Source of the DNA: an uncultured beta proteobacterium
GTDB taxonomy: Bacteria; Pseudomonadota; Gammaproteobacteria; Burkholderiales; Burkholderiaceae
Assembly: GCA_903867305.1 (NCBI GenBank)
Contig: CAIPQU010000007.1
Span: 1-55,646 of the forward strand
Length of the DNA: 55,646 bases
Direction: 5' to 3'
A program made the position numbers and the translations under genes. The stretch's first letter is position 1, and each line of letters opens with the position of its first letter. Below, one piece after another: positions 19,882-30,300 of this stretch. The notes beneath the pieces are model-generated. The model was given only the letters and a program-made list of their open reading frames with translations. It was not told the DNA's origin and searched no databases.

Positions 19882-20637
19882 TCACAAACCTGCTAAGCAG
19901 ATTGTTAAAAATTCACGGGGCATAAGTGATGCCCCACCAACTAACAAACCATCAATATCAGGTGCCTCTAATAATTCAGGAGCGTTTCCAGCTTTAACAC
20001 TTCCGCCATAAATAATGGGTAATTTTTGTGCAATCGCAGGATTCACTCTCTCTATCTCACTTCTTACCCACCCATGAACCTCTTGCGCTTGCTCTACAGT
20101 CGCTGTCGCACCTGTTCCTATGGCCCATATAGGCTCATATGCTAGCACCACGTTACCAATCTGATCAGCAACCCCAGAAACTAAAGAATGTATTTGCTCT
20201 GATAAAACTTCCTTCATCAATCCACTTTGTCGTTGCTCTTGAGTTTCACCAATACATACGACAGGAATGATTCCTGCAGAAATCGCATTCATCGTTTTTT
20301 TAACAACCATATCATCAGTTTCAAAATGACGCGCACGCCTCTCAGAGTGCCCAACAATGACATATCTACAACCAAAATCTTTCAACATGGCACCAGATGT
20401 TTCTCCTGTGAAAGCTCCTGATAACTCATCTGAAAGATCTTGTCCACCTAAAAAAATACTTTTTTCCAACAATAATCCATTCATTTGCTGCAAATACACA
20501 TTAGGGGGACAAATAACAATTTGCCGATCCTTTAAGTCAATTTCTTGCAAACCTTTAGATAATGCGTTCGCAAATTCTTCATTAAATGACCAATTACCAT
20601 TTAATTTCCAATTGGCAATGATAATTTTTGAACGCAT
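19882..20637 (-). CDS. tpiA: Triosephosphate isomerase
   Basis: 251 residues, a normal TIM barrel. Active-site residues are visible: NWKLNG (Asn and Lys, about residues 9-14), VGHSERR (His, about 95-101), AYEPIWAIGTG with the catalytic Glu (about 166-176), and YGGSVKAGNA for phosphate binding. It interconverts dihydroxyacetone phosphate and glyceraldehyde 3-phosphate. It is 17 bp after pnp and likely co-transcribed with pnp and secG. Confidence 0.97.
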   Translation of the reverse strand: MRSKIIIANWKLNGNWSFNEEFANALSKGLQEIDLKDRQIVICPPNVYLQQMNGLLLEKSIFLGGQDLSDELSGAFTGETSGAMLKDFGCRYVIVGHSERRARHFETDDMVVKKTMNAISAGIIPVVCIGETQEQRQSGLMKEVLSEQIHSLVSGVADQIGNVVLAYEPIWAIGTGATATVEQAQEVHGWVRSEIERVNPAIAQKLPIIYGGSVKAGNAPELLEAPDIDGLLVGGASLMPREFLTICLAGL

Positions 20638-20654
20638 ATCTAAATCAATAATAA

Positions 20655-22838
20655 TTACTGCTCAGAAGGCTTTTCATCTGCAGGTGGAGCAACTGCCTCA
20701 ACAACAGGAGCTACCGCCTGCTGAGCTACTGGAGGTAATGGACCACCCTCTTCAGGAGTTAAGGCTTTCATCGATAACTTCAAACGACCGCGTTCGTCTG
20801 CGGCTAATAATTTGACCTTAACAATTTGACCTTCAGATAAGAAATCCTTCACTTCTTTGACGCGCTCATGAGCAATTTCAGAGATATGTAAAAGACCATC
20901 TTTACCAGGAAGAATATTCACTAAGGCACCAAATTCTAAAATTTTCACCACTGGGCCTTCGTAAATCTTGCCAACTTCAGCTTCCGCAGTAATACCTTCA
21001 ATTTGACGCTTGGCTTCTTCCATACCAACGGCGCTCGTAGAGGCAATCGTTACCGTTCCGTCATCCTTAATATCAATGGTGCAACCAGTTTCTTTGGACA
21101 GTGCTTGTATCGTTGCACCACCCTTACCAATCACTTCACGAATCTTGTCTGGATGGATCTTAATCGTCACCATTCTTGGAGCGTGCTCAGATAACTCTGT
21201 ACGAACCGTTGACATCGACTCTTGCATCTTTGAAAGAATATGCAAACGACCTTCTTTTGCCTGAGCTAATGCAACTTGCATGATTTCTTTAGTAATGCCC
21301 TGAACCTTAATGTCCATTTGTAAAGCTGTGACACCATTTGCTGTTCCAGCAACTTTAAAGTCCATGTCACCCAAATGATCCTCATCACCTAAGATATCCG
21401 TCAAAACAGCAAAACGGTTGCCATCTAAAATCAATCCCATCGCAACTCCAGCAACATGGGCCTTTATTGGCACACCAGCATCCATCAGGGCTAAACAACC
21501 ACCGCAAACTGATGCCATCGAAGAAGAACCATTAGATTCTGTAATTTCTGAGACCAAACGAATACTGTATGCAAAATCATCACCCTTAGGCAAAACAGGT
21601 ACTAAAGCACGTTTTGCTAAACGTCCATGACCGATTTCACGGCGTTTTGGAGTTCCAACACGACCAGTTTCACCAGTCGCAAATGGAGGCATGTTGTAAT
21701 GGAACATAAAGCGATCACGATACTCACCTTCGAGCGCATCAATAATTTGCTCGTCTCTCGCAGTACCCAAAGTAGCCACCACTAAAGCCTGTGTTTCGCC
21801 ACGCGTAAATAATGCAGAACCATGTGTGCGCGGTAAGACACCAGTACGAATCTCAATCGGGCGAACTGTTCTTGTATCTCTTCCGTCAATTCTTGGCTCA
21901 CCGCTTAATACTTGGCTACGCACAATCTTTGACTCTAGGCCAAATAGAATATTACCTACTGCAACATCGTCAACATCACCCTCGGCATTTAATTTTTCAA
22001 GAACATTTTTCGTTACTTGCTTCAATTCTGTTGAACGTGCTTGCTTTTGACGAATTTGATAAGCAGCGCGCAATCCTTCTTCTGCAATAGCGGTTACTTT
22101 TGCAATTAACTCTTCGTTCTTTGGTGCAGGCTGCCAGTCCCATTCTGGCTTACCAGCATCTTTAACCAAATCTTGTATCGCATCAATGGCAATTCGAGCC
22201 TGCTCATGTCCAAAAACAATACCAGCCAACATAACCTCTTCTGATAATTCATGAGCCTCTGACTCAACCATCAAAACAGCGTTTTGTGTACCAGCAACAA
22301 TTAAGTCGAGTTGACTTTCTAACTGCTCTGAACGTGTTGGGTTTAATAGATATTCGCCATCCTTGTAACCTACTCGAGCAGCGCCTAAAGGACCATGAAA
22401 TGGAATACCAGAAATCGCTAAAGCTGCTGAGGCACCAATTAACGCTGGAATATCAGCTAGTACTTCAGGGTTAATCGACATGACGTGAATAACGATTTGC
22501 ACTTCGTTATAAAAATCCTCTGGGAATAATGGACGTATAGGACGGTCGATTAATCGGGAAGTTAAAGTCTCCCCTTCAGATGGGCGGCCCTCACGACGGA
22601 AAAAACCACCAGGTATCTTTCCGGCAGCATAAGTTTTTTCTACATAATCCACTGTTAATGGGAAAAAGTCTTGCCCTGGCTTGGCATTTTTTGCAGCAAC
22701 AACAGTCGCCAAAATCACCGTATCATCAACATCAACCATCACAGCACCGCCAGATTGTCTTGCAATCTCGCCAGTTTCCATTTTTACTGTGTGTTTACCC
22801 CATTGAAACGTTTTTGTAACTTTATTAAACATACTCAT
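20655..22838 (-). CDS. pnp: Polyribonucleotide nucleotidyltransferase (PNPase)
   Basis: 727 residues. Two RNase PH domains (about 15-145 and 325-460) are joined by the all-alpha linker, followed by a KH domain ([20 protein letters not shown], near 565-585) and an S1 domain (about 620-690). The second core contains the catalytic segment [18 protein letters not shown]. The protein degrades RNA 3' to 5' by phosphorolysis and is a degradosome partner. The start has a GGAGAG site. A structured leader lies between rpsO and pnp, where PNPase autoregulation acts in E. coli. The final ~35 residues are Pro/Ala-rich. Confidence 0.97.
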   Translation of the reverse strand: MSMFNKVTKTFQWGKHTVKMETGEIARQSGGAVMVDVDDTVILATVVAAKNAKPGQDFFPLTVDYVEKTYAAGKIPGGFFRREGRPSEGETLTSRLIDRPIRPLFPEDFYNEVQIVIHVMSINPEVLADIPALIGASAALAISGIPFHGPLGAARVGYKDGEYLLNPTRSEQLESQLDLIVAGTQNAVLMVESEAHELSEEVMLAGIVFGHEQARIAIDAIQDLVKDAGKPEWDWQPAPKNEELIAKVTAIAEEGLRAAYQIRQKQARSTELKQVTKNVLEKLNAEGDVDDVAVGNILFGLESKIVRSQVLSGEPRIDGRDTRTVRPIEIRTGVLPRTHGSALFTRGETQALVVATLGTARDEQIIDALEGEYRDRFMFHYNMPPFATGETGRVGTPKRREIGHGRLAKRALVPVLPKGDDFAYSIRLVSEITESNGSSSMASVCGGCLALMDAGVPIKAHVAGVAMGLILDGNRFAVLTDILGDEDHLGDMDFKVAGTANGVTALQMDIKVQGITKEIMQVALAQAKEGRLHILSKMQESMSTVRTELSEHAPRMVTIKIHPDKIREVIGKGGATIQALSKETGCTIDIKDDGTVTIASTSAVGMEEAKRQIEGITAEAEVGKIYEGPVVKILEFGALVNILPGKDGLLHISEIAHERVKEVKDFLSEGQIVKVKLLAADERGRLKLSMKALTPEEGGPLPPVAQQAVAPVVEAVAPPADEKPSEQ

Positions 22839-22865
22839 ATTTTTCTCTCCAATTCATGAACAATA

Positions 22866-22886
22866 GACGCAAATAATCATTGCGTC
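22866..22886 (-). promoter_or_regulatory. Hairpin in the pnp leader (proximal)
   Basis: Perfect inverted repeat GACGCAA / TTGCGTC with a 7-nt loop, 28 bp before the pnp ATG. With the distal hairpin it resembles the double stem-loop leader through which RNase III and PNPase control pnp in enterobacteria. Function by analogy only. Confidence 0.5.
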
Positions 22887-22964
22887 ACATACCGACGGTG
22901 CTTTAATCCGTAGGACAACTCTAGAGATAAGATTGATGGAGGAAATTGACAAGAAAAGGCATGC

Positions 22965-23015
22965 CATTCCAAAGGTATTTTTCTAAAAATACGTACCTAA
23001 AACACCGTTGGAATG
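22965..23015 (-). promoter_or_regulatory. Long stem-loop in the pnp leader (distal)
   Basis: Outer arms CATTCCAA / TTGGAATG enclose an inner imperfect stem GGTATTTTT / AAATACGTACC. The transcript from rpsO or from a pnp promoter would fold into a long double-stranded segment, the kind of structure RNase III cuts in the E. coli pnp leader. No T tract follows, so it is not a terminator. Confidence 0.5.
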
Positions 23016-23072
23016 ACACATACCCATTTATTTCTTCAAAAATCTAAACTCTATTAATACAGGTAAAACAAT

Positions 23073-23099
23073 AATGCCCGCAGGTCAATCGCGGGCATT
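23073..23099 (-). terminator. Rho-independent terminator after rpsO
   Basis: Minus strand AATGCCCGC, 9-nt loop, GCGGGCATT, then ATTGTTTT, starting 6 nt after the rpsO stop. The stem is GC-rich but the T tract is interrupted, so partial read-through into pnp is likely, as known for rpsO-pnp elsewhere. Confidence 0.75.
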
Positions 23100-23104
23100 G
23101 GTAT

Positions 23105-23374
23105 TTACTTACGTAAACCTAATTTTTCGATTAACAGCTTATAACGATCAACATCTTTACCTTTTAGATAATCTAATAGACGACGACGGCGAGAAACCAT
23201 TTTCAATAAACCACGGCGACTATGATGGTCTTTTAGATTGGCCTTAAAGTGAGGCGTGAGATCATTAATCCGCGCAGTTAAAAGTGCAACTTGCACCTCT
23301 GGACTACCCGTATCATTTGCAGCACGAGCGTGCTCTTTAACAATTCCTGCTTTTGCTTCTGTATTGACTGCCAT
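23105..23374 (-). CDS. rpsO: 30S ribosomal protein S15
   Basis: 89 residues from Met at 23374 ([16 protein letters not shown]), the exact family length. The longer open frame to 23419 has no support, and AAGGAG stands just before the chosen ATG. Signature regions are [36 protein letters not shown] and [10 protein letters not shown], which contact 16S rRNA helices 20-22. It precedes pnp, the standard bacterial order. Confidence 0.98.
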   Translation of the reverse strand: MAVNTEAKAGIVKEHARAANDTGSPEVQVALLTARINDLTPHFKANLKDHHSRRGLLKMVSRRRRLLDYLKGKDVDRYKLLIEKLGLRK

Positions 23375-23471
23375 TTTCCAACTCCTTACATGCGAACACC
23401 GAAGTGAAATACACCCCATTGATGTCGTGATTAATCAAATTTCTATCAACTTTTCAAGTAGATAGCCTTAT

Positions 23472-23500
23472 ATTATAGCAAATTTATCCCAAAATTAGAA
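23472..23500 (-). promoter_or_regulatory. Promoter of rpsO (extended -10)
   Basis: Minus strand TGCTATAAT gives a perfect -10 (TATAAT, 23472-23477) with the TGn extension. The -35 position, 17 bp upstream, is TTCTAA (23495-23500), a poor match, which fits extended -10 promoters. It overlaps the hairpin that terminates leuA. Confidence 0.7.
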
Positions 23501-23527
23501 GTTTTCAAGTTTAAGCGCTTCTAATTT
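23493..23527 (-). terminator. Hairpin terminator after leuA
   Basis: AATTAGAAG / CTTCTAATT, 9 bp with a 17-nt loop, running into TTTT on the minus strand, about 10 nt after the leuA stop. The AT-rich stem suggests moderate efficiency. The far arm doubles as the -35 region of rpsO. Confidence 0.6.
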
Positions 23528-23530
23528 GCC

Positions 23531-25090
23531 CTAATTTGCCATTTGGGCGTTTAATTTATCCAGGGATGGGTCATGTAGTCTATTTAAGGCTGCCAAATAG
23601 GCCTTTGCAGACGCCGCAATAATATCGGGATCAGTTCCAACGCCATTAACTACTCGACCACCCTTCGCAAGGCGAACGGTTACTTCACCTTGGGACTCGG
23701 TTCCGGTGGTAATCGCATTTACCGAATAAAGTAATAGCTCGGCACCGCTATTCGCCTGCATTTCAATCGCGTTCAAAGTGGCGTCGACTGGCCCATTACC
23801 AAAGGCTGAACTTTCCTTTTCTTGACTCCCTACTTGAATAACAATCTTTGACTGTGGCTTCTCACCAGTCTCGGAATGTTGGGCTAAGGAAATAAAACGA
23901 TAATGATCGGCATGATCTTTCCCTTCAGCATGAGAAACAATCGACAAAATATCTTCATCAAATATTTCACTTTTTTGATCCGCGAGTGCTTTAAACCTGG
24001 CAAAGGCCTCATTCACCTCGGACTCTGAATCTAAAGTAACGCCTAATTCTTGTAAGCGTAATTTAAAAGCATTTCTACCCGACAATTTACCTAATACAAT
24101 TTTGTTTGCACTCCAACCCACATCTTCTGCACGCATGATTTCATAGGTACTCCGAGCCTTCAAAACACCGTCTTGATGGATCCCTGAAGCATGGGCAAAG
24201 GCATTCGCACCCACTACAGCTTTATTCGGTTGAACTAAAAAACCAGTAATTTGAGAGACCATTTTTGAAGTAGTCACAATCTGCGTTGTATCAATACCAA
24301 CAGAAAGGTTGAAATAATCTTTCCGAGTTTTAATAGCCATCACAATTTCTTCCAGCGATGTATTTCCTGCTCGCTCCCCAAGTCCATTAATCGTACACTC
24401 AATTTGTCTAGCGCCTCCTATACGGACGCCTGCCAATGAGTTAGCTACAGCCAAACCTAAATCATTATGGCAATGCACCGACCATATCGCTTTGTCAGAA
24501 TTGGGTATTTTATTTCTTAAATCTAAAATAAATTCACCATACAACTCAGGAATAGCATACCCAACAGTATCTGGAACATTGATGGTTGTGGCGCCTTCTT
24601 TAATTACCGCCTCTAAAATTCGATATAAAAATTTTGGATCTGAGCGATATCCATCTTCTGGAGAGAACTCAATATCATCCGTAAAGTTTCTGGCATAACG
24701 GATCGATTGAACCGCCTGTTCGAAAACCTGATCCGGGGTCATGCGTAATTTCATTTCCATATGCAAAGCACTAGTAGCTAGAAAAATATGCAGCCTTTTC
24801 GAATTGGCAGCTTTAATTGCCTCGGCAGCCTTAGCGATATCTTTGTCATTCGCACGCGCTAGAGAGCAAATTGTAGAATCTTTCACAGCAGCAGCAACTG
24901 CTTTTATAGCCTCGAAGTCACCGGGCGAACTAGCCGCAAAGCCAGCTTCAATAACATCTACTTTAAGACGCTCTAATTGACGAGCAATTCGAACCTTCTC
25001 TTCCTTGGTCATCGAAGCCCCAGGCGATTGCTCACCATCTCTTAAAGTGGTGTCAAATATGATTAATTTTTCTTCGCGTACTTGATTCAT
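23531..25090 (-). CDS. leuA: 2-isopropylmalate synthase
   Basis: 519 residues from Met at 25090. GTG-ATG-ATG precede in frame (25096, 25093), and the AGGAG site is best spaced for the last. The HMGL-like TIM barrel begins with [18 protein letters not shown] and has metal-binding HCHNDLGLA (about residue 204-212) and [10 protein letters not shown]. The C-terminal LeuA regulatory domain (about 390-510), with [13 protein letters not shown] and [16 protein letters not shown], binds leucine for feedback inhibition. It condenses acetyl-CoA with 2-ketoisovalerate, the first leucine-specific step. Upstream lie a leucine attenuator and pssA. Confidence 0.96.
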   Translation of the reverse strand: MNQVREEKLIIFDTTLRDGEQSPGASMTKEEKVRIARQLERLKVDVIEAGFAASSPGDFEAIKAVAAAVKDSTICSLARANDKDIAKAAEAIKAANSKRLHIFLATSALHMEMKLRMTPDQVFEQAVQSIRYARNFTDDIEFSPEDGYRSDPKFLYRILEAVIKEGATTINVPDTVGYAIPELYGEFILDLRNKIPNSDKAIWSVHCHNDLGLAVANSLAGVRIGGARQIECTINGLGERAGNTSLEEIVMAIKTRKDYFNLSVGIDTTQIVTTSKMVSQITGFLVQPNKAVVGANAFAHASGIHQDGVLKARSTYEIMRAEDVGWSANKIVLGKLSGRNAFKLRLQELGVTLDSESEVNEAFARFKALADQKSEIFDEDILSIVSHAEGKDHADHYRFISLAQHSETGEKPQSKIVIQVGSQEKESSAFGNGPVDATLNAIEMQANSGAELLLYSVNAITTGTESQGEVTVRLAKGGRVVNGVGTDPDIIAASAKAYLAALNRLHDPSLDKLNAQMAN

Positions 25091-25122
25091 CATCACTCTC
25101 CTAAAAACAAACTCTATAAAGC

Positions 25123-25147
25123 AAAAACCCCAGCAATTTTGCTGGGG
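25123..25147 (-). terminator. Attenuator terminator in the leuA leader
   Basis: Minus strand CCCCAGCAA-AA-TTGCTGGGG followed by TTTTTGCTTT, a strong intrinsic terminator placed between the leader peptide and leuA, 30 nt before the leuA ATG. Terminating just before a gene on the same strand is the mark of an attenuator. Confidence 0.9.
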
Positions 25148-25198
25148 CTGATATTGTGAACTTCAATCTTTTTATTGATATGAACGCAAATCGGCCCC
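25144..25198 (-). promoter_or_regulatory. Antiterminator of the leuA attenuator
   Basis: GGGGCCGAT (25190-25198) can pair with ATCAGCCCC (25144-25152), eight of nine positions matched. The second arm overlaps the 5' half of the terminator stem, so the two structures exclude each other. The first arm lies just past the last of the clustered leucine codons and before the leader stop. A ribosome stalled on those codons leaves it free, while one reaching the stop covers it. Confidence 0.8.
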
Positions 25199-25258
25199 GA
25201 TCTCTAGATCAAGCCCAAGAAGGTCTAGTAGTAATAAAGATTGAAATATGGAATTCAT
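25172..25258 (-). CDS. leuL: leuA leader peptide
   Basis: 28 codons. After MNSIFQ comes SLLLLDLLGLDL, with eight leucines within residues 8-18 and a ninth at residue 24, encoded mainly by TTA, CTA and CTT. It ends in TAA at 25172. Position between promoter and attenuator, and the leucine run, show the role: translation speed senses charged tRNA-Leu. No Shine-Dalgarno sequence precedes the ATG, and the predicted transcription start falls on or next to the ATG. The symbol is used by analogy with enterobacterial leuL; the sequence itself is not homologous as far as I can tell. Confidence 0.88.
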   Translation of the reverse strand: MNSIFQSLLLLDLLGLDLEIGADLRSYQ

Positions 25259-25264
25259 AGTTAA

Positions 25265-25293
25265 ACTATACACCGAAATGATAAAAGTGTCAT
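25265..25293 (-). promoter_or_regulatory. Promoter of the leuA leader
   Basis: Minus strand ATGACA (-35, 25288-25293), exactly 17 bp, then TATAGT (-10, 25265-25270). Both hexamers match the sigma-70 consensus at five of six positions. The -35 overlaps the pssA stop codon. The start of transcription is expected about 7 nt after the -10, near 25258. Confidence 0.7.
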
Positions 25294-26153
25294 TTTTCTG
25301 ATTTAGGTATCTTTTCAACTCTAAGGCGGTGCTGAATATAAGTCAAAACCTCGAGGACGTAGCCTGAGAAGGCATACACAATAAAAAAGGCAAAAATGGT
25401 TAACGGCGGATAAGCTGAAACCAAAACAAAAATTAAGATAAGAATAACCATCACGCCGAAGGGAACTTTGTAACGAATATCAAGTGCCTTACCACTATAA
25501 AACTTAGCATTGGATACCATCGTAATACCAGCATAAGTCGTTAGAAAAAACATTGTCCATGGAATAGCTGCATCATTAACAGGTAAATGATTATCTTCTG
25601 CTAACCAAACAAAACCAGCCACAAGAGATGCGGCCGCTGGACTTGGAAGTCCTTGAAAAAATCTTTTATCAATAACGCCTGTAGAAATATTAAAGCGAGC
25701 TAAACGTAAAGCGGCTCCAGCACAATAAATAAAAGCGGCTACCCAACCCCATTTCCCTAAGCCCTTTAATACCCATTCATAAGCAACTAACGCTGGAGCA
25801 ACGCCAAAAGAGACCATATCGGCCAGCGAGTCATATTGCTCACCAAAGGCACTTTGGGTATTCGTCATCCTAGCAACACGACCATCCATGCCATCTAATA
25901 TTAAAGAGCAAAAAATAGCGATTGAAGCCGTTTCCCATCGTTGATTCATCGCCTGAACAATGGCAAAAAATCCAAAAAACAATGCGCCCGTAGTAAATGC
26001 ATTCGGTAATAAATAAATGGCTTTATTTCTAGGGCGTGAATAGAAGTCATCCTGATTGGAAATAAATTCATCCGTATCGCCTTCAGAAACGCGACGATTG
26101 GATTTATTACGACTAAAAAATTTAGGTCGTAAAGGTCTTAGCTTACGCCTCAT
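25290..26153 (-). CDS. pssA: CDP-diacylglycerol--serine O-phosphatidyltransferase
   Basis: 287 residues. It makes phosphatidylserine from CDP-diacylglycerol and serine in the inner membrane. The CDP-alcohol phosphotransferase motif is complete: DGMDGRVAR, then 8 residues to G, then YDSLAD (about residues 86-111). About six to eight membrane helices follow a hydrophilic, Arg/Lys-rich N-terminal extension of about 45 residues. It overlaps psd by 4 bp (ATGA), so the two steps towards phosphatidylethanolamine are coupled. The leuA promoter is embedded at its 3' end. Confidence 0.95.
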   Translation of the reverse strand: MRRKLRPLRPKFFSRNKSNRRVSEGDTDEFISNQDDFYSRPRNKAIYLLPNAFTTGALFFGFFAIVQAMNQRWETASIAIFCSLILDGMDGRVARMTNTQSAFGEQYDSLADMVSFGVAPALVAYEWVLKGLGKWGWVAAFIYCAGAALRLARFNISTGVIDKRFFQGLPSPAAASLVAGFVWLAEDNHLPVNDAAIPWTMFFLTTYAGITMVSNAKFYSGKALDIRYKVPFGVMVILILIFVLVSAYPPLTIFAFFIVYAFSGYVLEVLTYIQHRLRVEKIPKSEK

Positions 26154-26803
26154 AGATCCAAATCACCCATCACAGCTAGCAGTGTGCTTGTAGCACGAAC
26201 TTTATCACCAACGCTAACTAAAGGCTCTGCATGAAGCGGTAAATAAACGTCGACGCGTGAGCCAAAGCGAATAAAGCCATAACGCTCACCCTTTTTCACC
26301 AAATCACCTACGCGAACATAGCAAAGAATTCTTCGAGCAATAAGACCAGCAACTTGAACGAGCGTAATGTCATGTCCATTAGCATCAATCACGATTGCGT
26401 TTCTTTCATTTTCTAAAGAAGCTTTGTCAAAATCTGCATTAACAAATTTTCCAGGGAAATATTCAATGGATTTAATCCTGCCATTCACAGAAATACGATT
26501 AGAGTGAACATTAAAAACGTTCATAAAAATACTAATCTTAAGTGAATCACGTTTTGCGTAAGGGTCATATATTTTTTCTACAACAATGACCCTGCCATCT
26601 GCGGGAGCTAACACAGCGTTCGGTGCTACCGGGACTAATCTAGGAGGATCTCGGAAAAACTGTAATACAAAAACAAAAATAATCCACAAAGGTAAGGTAT
26701 AAAACACCCCAAATAACTTTGAAAAAAGAATCGCTAAAATTCCTATCCCGATGAGATATGGCCATCCTTCACGAGCAATAATGGGGTGGTTATATACAGA
26801 CAT
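26150..26803 (-). CDS. psd: Phosphatidylserine decarboxylase (short form)
   Basis: 217 residues, the short Psd type found in many non-enteric bacteria. An N-terminal membrane hairpin (about residues 15-50) is followed by the catalytic domain with [23 protein letters not shown] and the self-cleavage region [14 protein letters not shown], where the Gly-Ser bond yields the pyruvoyl group. It converts phosphatidylserine to phosphatidylethanolamine. It lies between ilvC (16 bp) and pssA. Confidence 0.94.
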   Translation of the reverse strand: MSVYNHPIIAREGWPYLIGIGILAILFSKLFGVFYTLPLWIIFVFVLQFFRDPPRLVPVAPNAVLAPADGRVIVVEKIYDPYAKRDSLKISIFMNVFNVHSNRISVNGRIKSIEYFPGKFVNADFDKASLENERNAIVIDANGHDITLVQVAGLIARRILCYVRVGDLVKKGERYGFIRFGSRVDVYLPLHAEPLVSVGDKVRATSTLLAVMGDLDL

Positions 26804-26819
26804 TCAGTTTTTATTACCC

Positions 26820-27863
<1,044 letters not shown>

Positions 27864-27892
27864 TCATGAACTACAACTGCTCTTTACCAGTT

Positions 27893-28384
27893 TTATACTC
27901 GTAAAATTCTTTCGCCACGCCCAATTCCAGAAGCCCCAGTTCTAACAGTCTCTAAAATAGCAGTCTTATCAATGGACTCAATAAAAGCATCTAACTTGGC
28001 TGTATCACCTGTTAATTCAATCGTGTAACTCTTGTCCGTCACGTCAATGACCCGTCCACGGAAAATATCTGTGGTGCGCTTCATCTCTTCACGCTCTTTA
28101 CCTACCGCGCGAACCTTGATTAACATGAGCTCGCGTTCAATATGAGCCCCATCACTGAGATCATAAACTTTAATGACTTCTACTAATCGATTTAAATGTT
28201 TGGTAATTTGTTCTATAACTTGGTCTGATCCAGTAGTTACAATCGTCATCCGCGATAATGATGCATCTTCTGTAGGAGCCACTGTCAAACTTTCGATGTT
28301 ATACCCTCGAGCAGAAAATAAACCAACAACCCTCGATAAAGCTCCCGGTTCATTTTCTAAGAGCACAGAAATAATGTGCCTCAT
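27893..28384 (-). CDS. ilvH: Acetolactate synthase small (regulatory) subunit
   Basis: 163 residues. The N-terminal ACT domain (MRHIISVLLENEPGALSRVVGLFSARGYN region, residues 1-75) binds valine for feedback inhibition, and a C-terminal ACT-like domain follows. It activates and regulates the large subunit. Its ATG overlaps the ilvB stop by 4 bp, giving coupled synthesis of the two subunits. The name ilvN is also used for this family. Confidence 0.96.
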   Translation of the reverse strand: MRHIISVLLENEPGALSRVVGLFSARGYNIESLTVAPTEDASLSRMTIVTTGSDQVIEQITKHLNRLVEVIKVYDLSDGAHIERELMLIKVRAVGKEREEMKRTTDIFRGRVIDVTDKSYTIELTGDTAKLDAFIESIDKTAILETVRTGASGIGRGERILRV

Positions 28385-30156
28385 TCTGCATTCTCCGATC
28401 CTAAGATCATTTCTGTAATACCCTTACCAGCTTGAACCATTGGCCAAACATTTTCAGATGGATCCGTTTGAAAATCCATAAAAACAGTACGATTTTTTAA
28501 CGCTAAAGCTTCTCGAAGAGCCCCCTCAACGTCAGACTTTTTCTCGATCTTCATACCGACATGCCCATACGCCTCAGCTAACTTAACAAAGTCAGGTAAG
28601 GAGTCCATATAAGAATGCGAATAGCGCTTACTATAGCTAAGCTCCTGCCATTGACGAACCATTCCTAAATAACGATTGTTTAATGAAATAATCTTAATTG
28701 GTGTGTCATATTGCAAACAAGTTGATAACTCTTGGATACACATCTGAATCGAACCTTCCCCAGTCACCGTACAAACGGTTTCATTTGGAAAGGCTTTCTT
28801 AATACCCATGGCATATGGCAAACCAACGCCCATCGTACCTAAGCCACCTGAGTTAATCCAACGACGAGGTTTGTTAAATTTATAGAATTGAGCAGCCCAC
28901 ATCTGATGTTGTCCTACGTCAGAACAAATAAAAGCATCGCCATGCGTTAACTCGGAAAGTTTTTCAATCACATACTGGGGCTTAACAATTTGAGATTCTC
29001 GGTCATATTTCAAACAGTCTGACTTGCGCCATTCGTTAATTTGACTCCACCAAGCATCAATCGATAATTTGTTTTTCAATGGGCCCGCGGCTCGCAATTG
29101 AGCAATCATATCAATCAAAATTTCCTTCAGATTGCCGACGATTGGGACATCAGCGCGCACCCTTTTTGAAATCACAGAAGGATCAATGTCAATATGAATA
29201 ACCTTACGAGGAAGGCTCATAAAGTGTTCAGGATTACCAATCACTCGGTCATCAAACCTCGCACCAATGGCTATCACCACATCGGAATGTTGCATGGTCA
29301 TATTTGCTTCATAGGTACCATGCATTCCTGGCATACCTAAGAAATTAGGGTGAGTTCCTGGAAATCCTCCTAATCCCATTAAGGTATTCGTGACTGGGTA
29401 TCCTAATAATTCAGCGAACTCTTTGAGCTCCGCTGAAGCATCGGCCAAAATAACCCCACCACCTGTATAAATATAGGGACGCTCAGCTTCACGTAAAAGG
29501 CTAACCGCTTTACGAATTTGTCCAGCATGCCCTTTTAACACTGGGTTATAAGAGCGCATATCGACTTCTTTACTATAGTCGTAGACCGTCTTATGAAAAG
29601 AGATATCTTTTGGAATATCAATAACCACAGGACCCGGCCTACCAGTGCGGGCAATGTGAAAAGCTTTTTTTATGGTCATTGCTAAGTCATTCACATCCTT
29701 CACTAAGAAGTTGTGTTTCACAATAGGACGGGTAATACCAACGGTATCGCACTCTTGAAAAGCGTCCTCACCGATCATATGTGATGGCACATTTCCGGCA
29801 ATTAGTACCAGTGGAATTGAGTCCATATAGGCGGTTGCGATACCTGTAACGGCATTTGTTACGCCGGGGCCAGAAGTTACAAGCGCCACACCTACTTGAC
29901 CAGTAGCTCTGGCATAGCCATCAGCTGCATGAACTGCACCCTGCTCATGTCGAACCAGGATGTGCTCGAATTTATTTTGCTTATGGATCTCGTCATAAAT
30001 GTATAAAACAGATCCACCGGGATAGCCCCAAACGAACTCAACGCCCTCTTCAGCTAGGGCACGAACTAATACTTCGGCGCCAATAATCTCGGGGTGGTTG
30101 CTGGAGTGTGCTTGATTTGCAGAATCTAAAGCAGTTTTTTCTTTAACAGTATTCAT
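28381..30156 (-). CDS. ilvB: Acetolactate synthase large (catalytic) subunit
   Basis: 591 residues. Three thiamine-diphosphate enzyme domains are recognisable: an N-terminal PYR domain with the catalytic Glu in RHEQGAVHAADGYARATG, a central FAD-binding domain (GARFDDRVIG), and a PP domain with GEGS...LNNRYLGMVRQWQ, the Mg-diphosphate site, near residues 465-510. It condenses two pyruvates, or pyruvate and 2-ketobutyrate, the first common step to valine, leucine and isoleucine. The N-terminus has a polar extension of about 20 residues. It is divergent from the sigma factor gene. Confidence 0.97.
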   Translation of the reverse strand: MNTVKEKTALDSANQAHSSNHPEIIGAEVLVRALAEEGVEFVWGYPGGSVLYIYDEIHKQNKFEHILVRHEQGAVHAADGYARATGQVGVALVTSGPGVTNAVTGIATAYMDSIPLVLIAGNVPSHMIGEDAFQECDTVGITRPIVKHNFLVKDVNDLAMTIKKAFHIARTGRPGPVVIDIPKDISFHKTVYDYSKEVDMRSYNPVLKGHAGQIRKAVSLLREAERPYIYTGGGVILADASAELKEFAELLGYPVTNTLMGLGGFPGTHPNFLGMPGMHGTYEANMTMQHSDVVIAIGARFDDRVIGNPEHFMSLPRKVIHIDIDPSVISKRVRADVPIVGNLKEILIDMIAQLRAAGPLKNKLSIDAWWSQINEWRKSDCLKYDRESQIVKPQYVIEKLSELTHGDAFICSDVGQHQMWAAQFYKFNKPRRWINSGGLGTMGVGLPYAMGIKKAFPNETVCTVTGEGSIQMCIQELSTCLQYDTPIKIISLNNRYLGMVRQWQELSYSKRYSHSYMDSLPDFVKLAEAYGHVGMKIEKKSDVEGALREALALKNRTVFMDFQTDPSENVWPMVQAGKGITEMILGSENAE

Positions 30157-30300
30157 TTTTCTTTCTAGTCCTTTGCAATTTTCGGCAAAAAATTGGTTGG
30201 TCTGTTCTTGGTTTTGCTTATGGCCAAACTTTGAACCGCTTTGCTTGTATTGATCTCAATCCATCTTTTGAAAGGCTTTAGTACAAGCGAACTAAAAATT

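Noticed and set aside
20357..20815. 152-residue plus-strand frame
   Set aside because: Lies antisense across tpiA and pnp, both well-supported genes; composition is that of a shadow frame.
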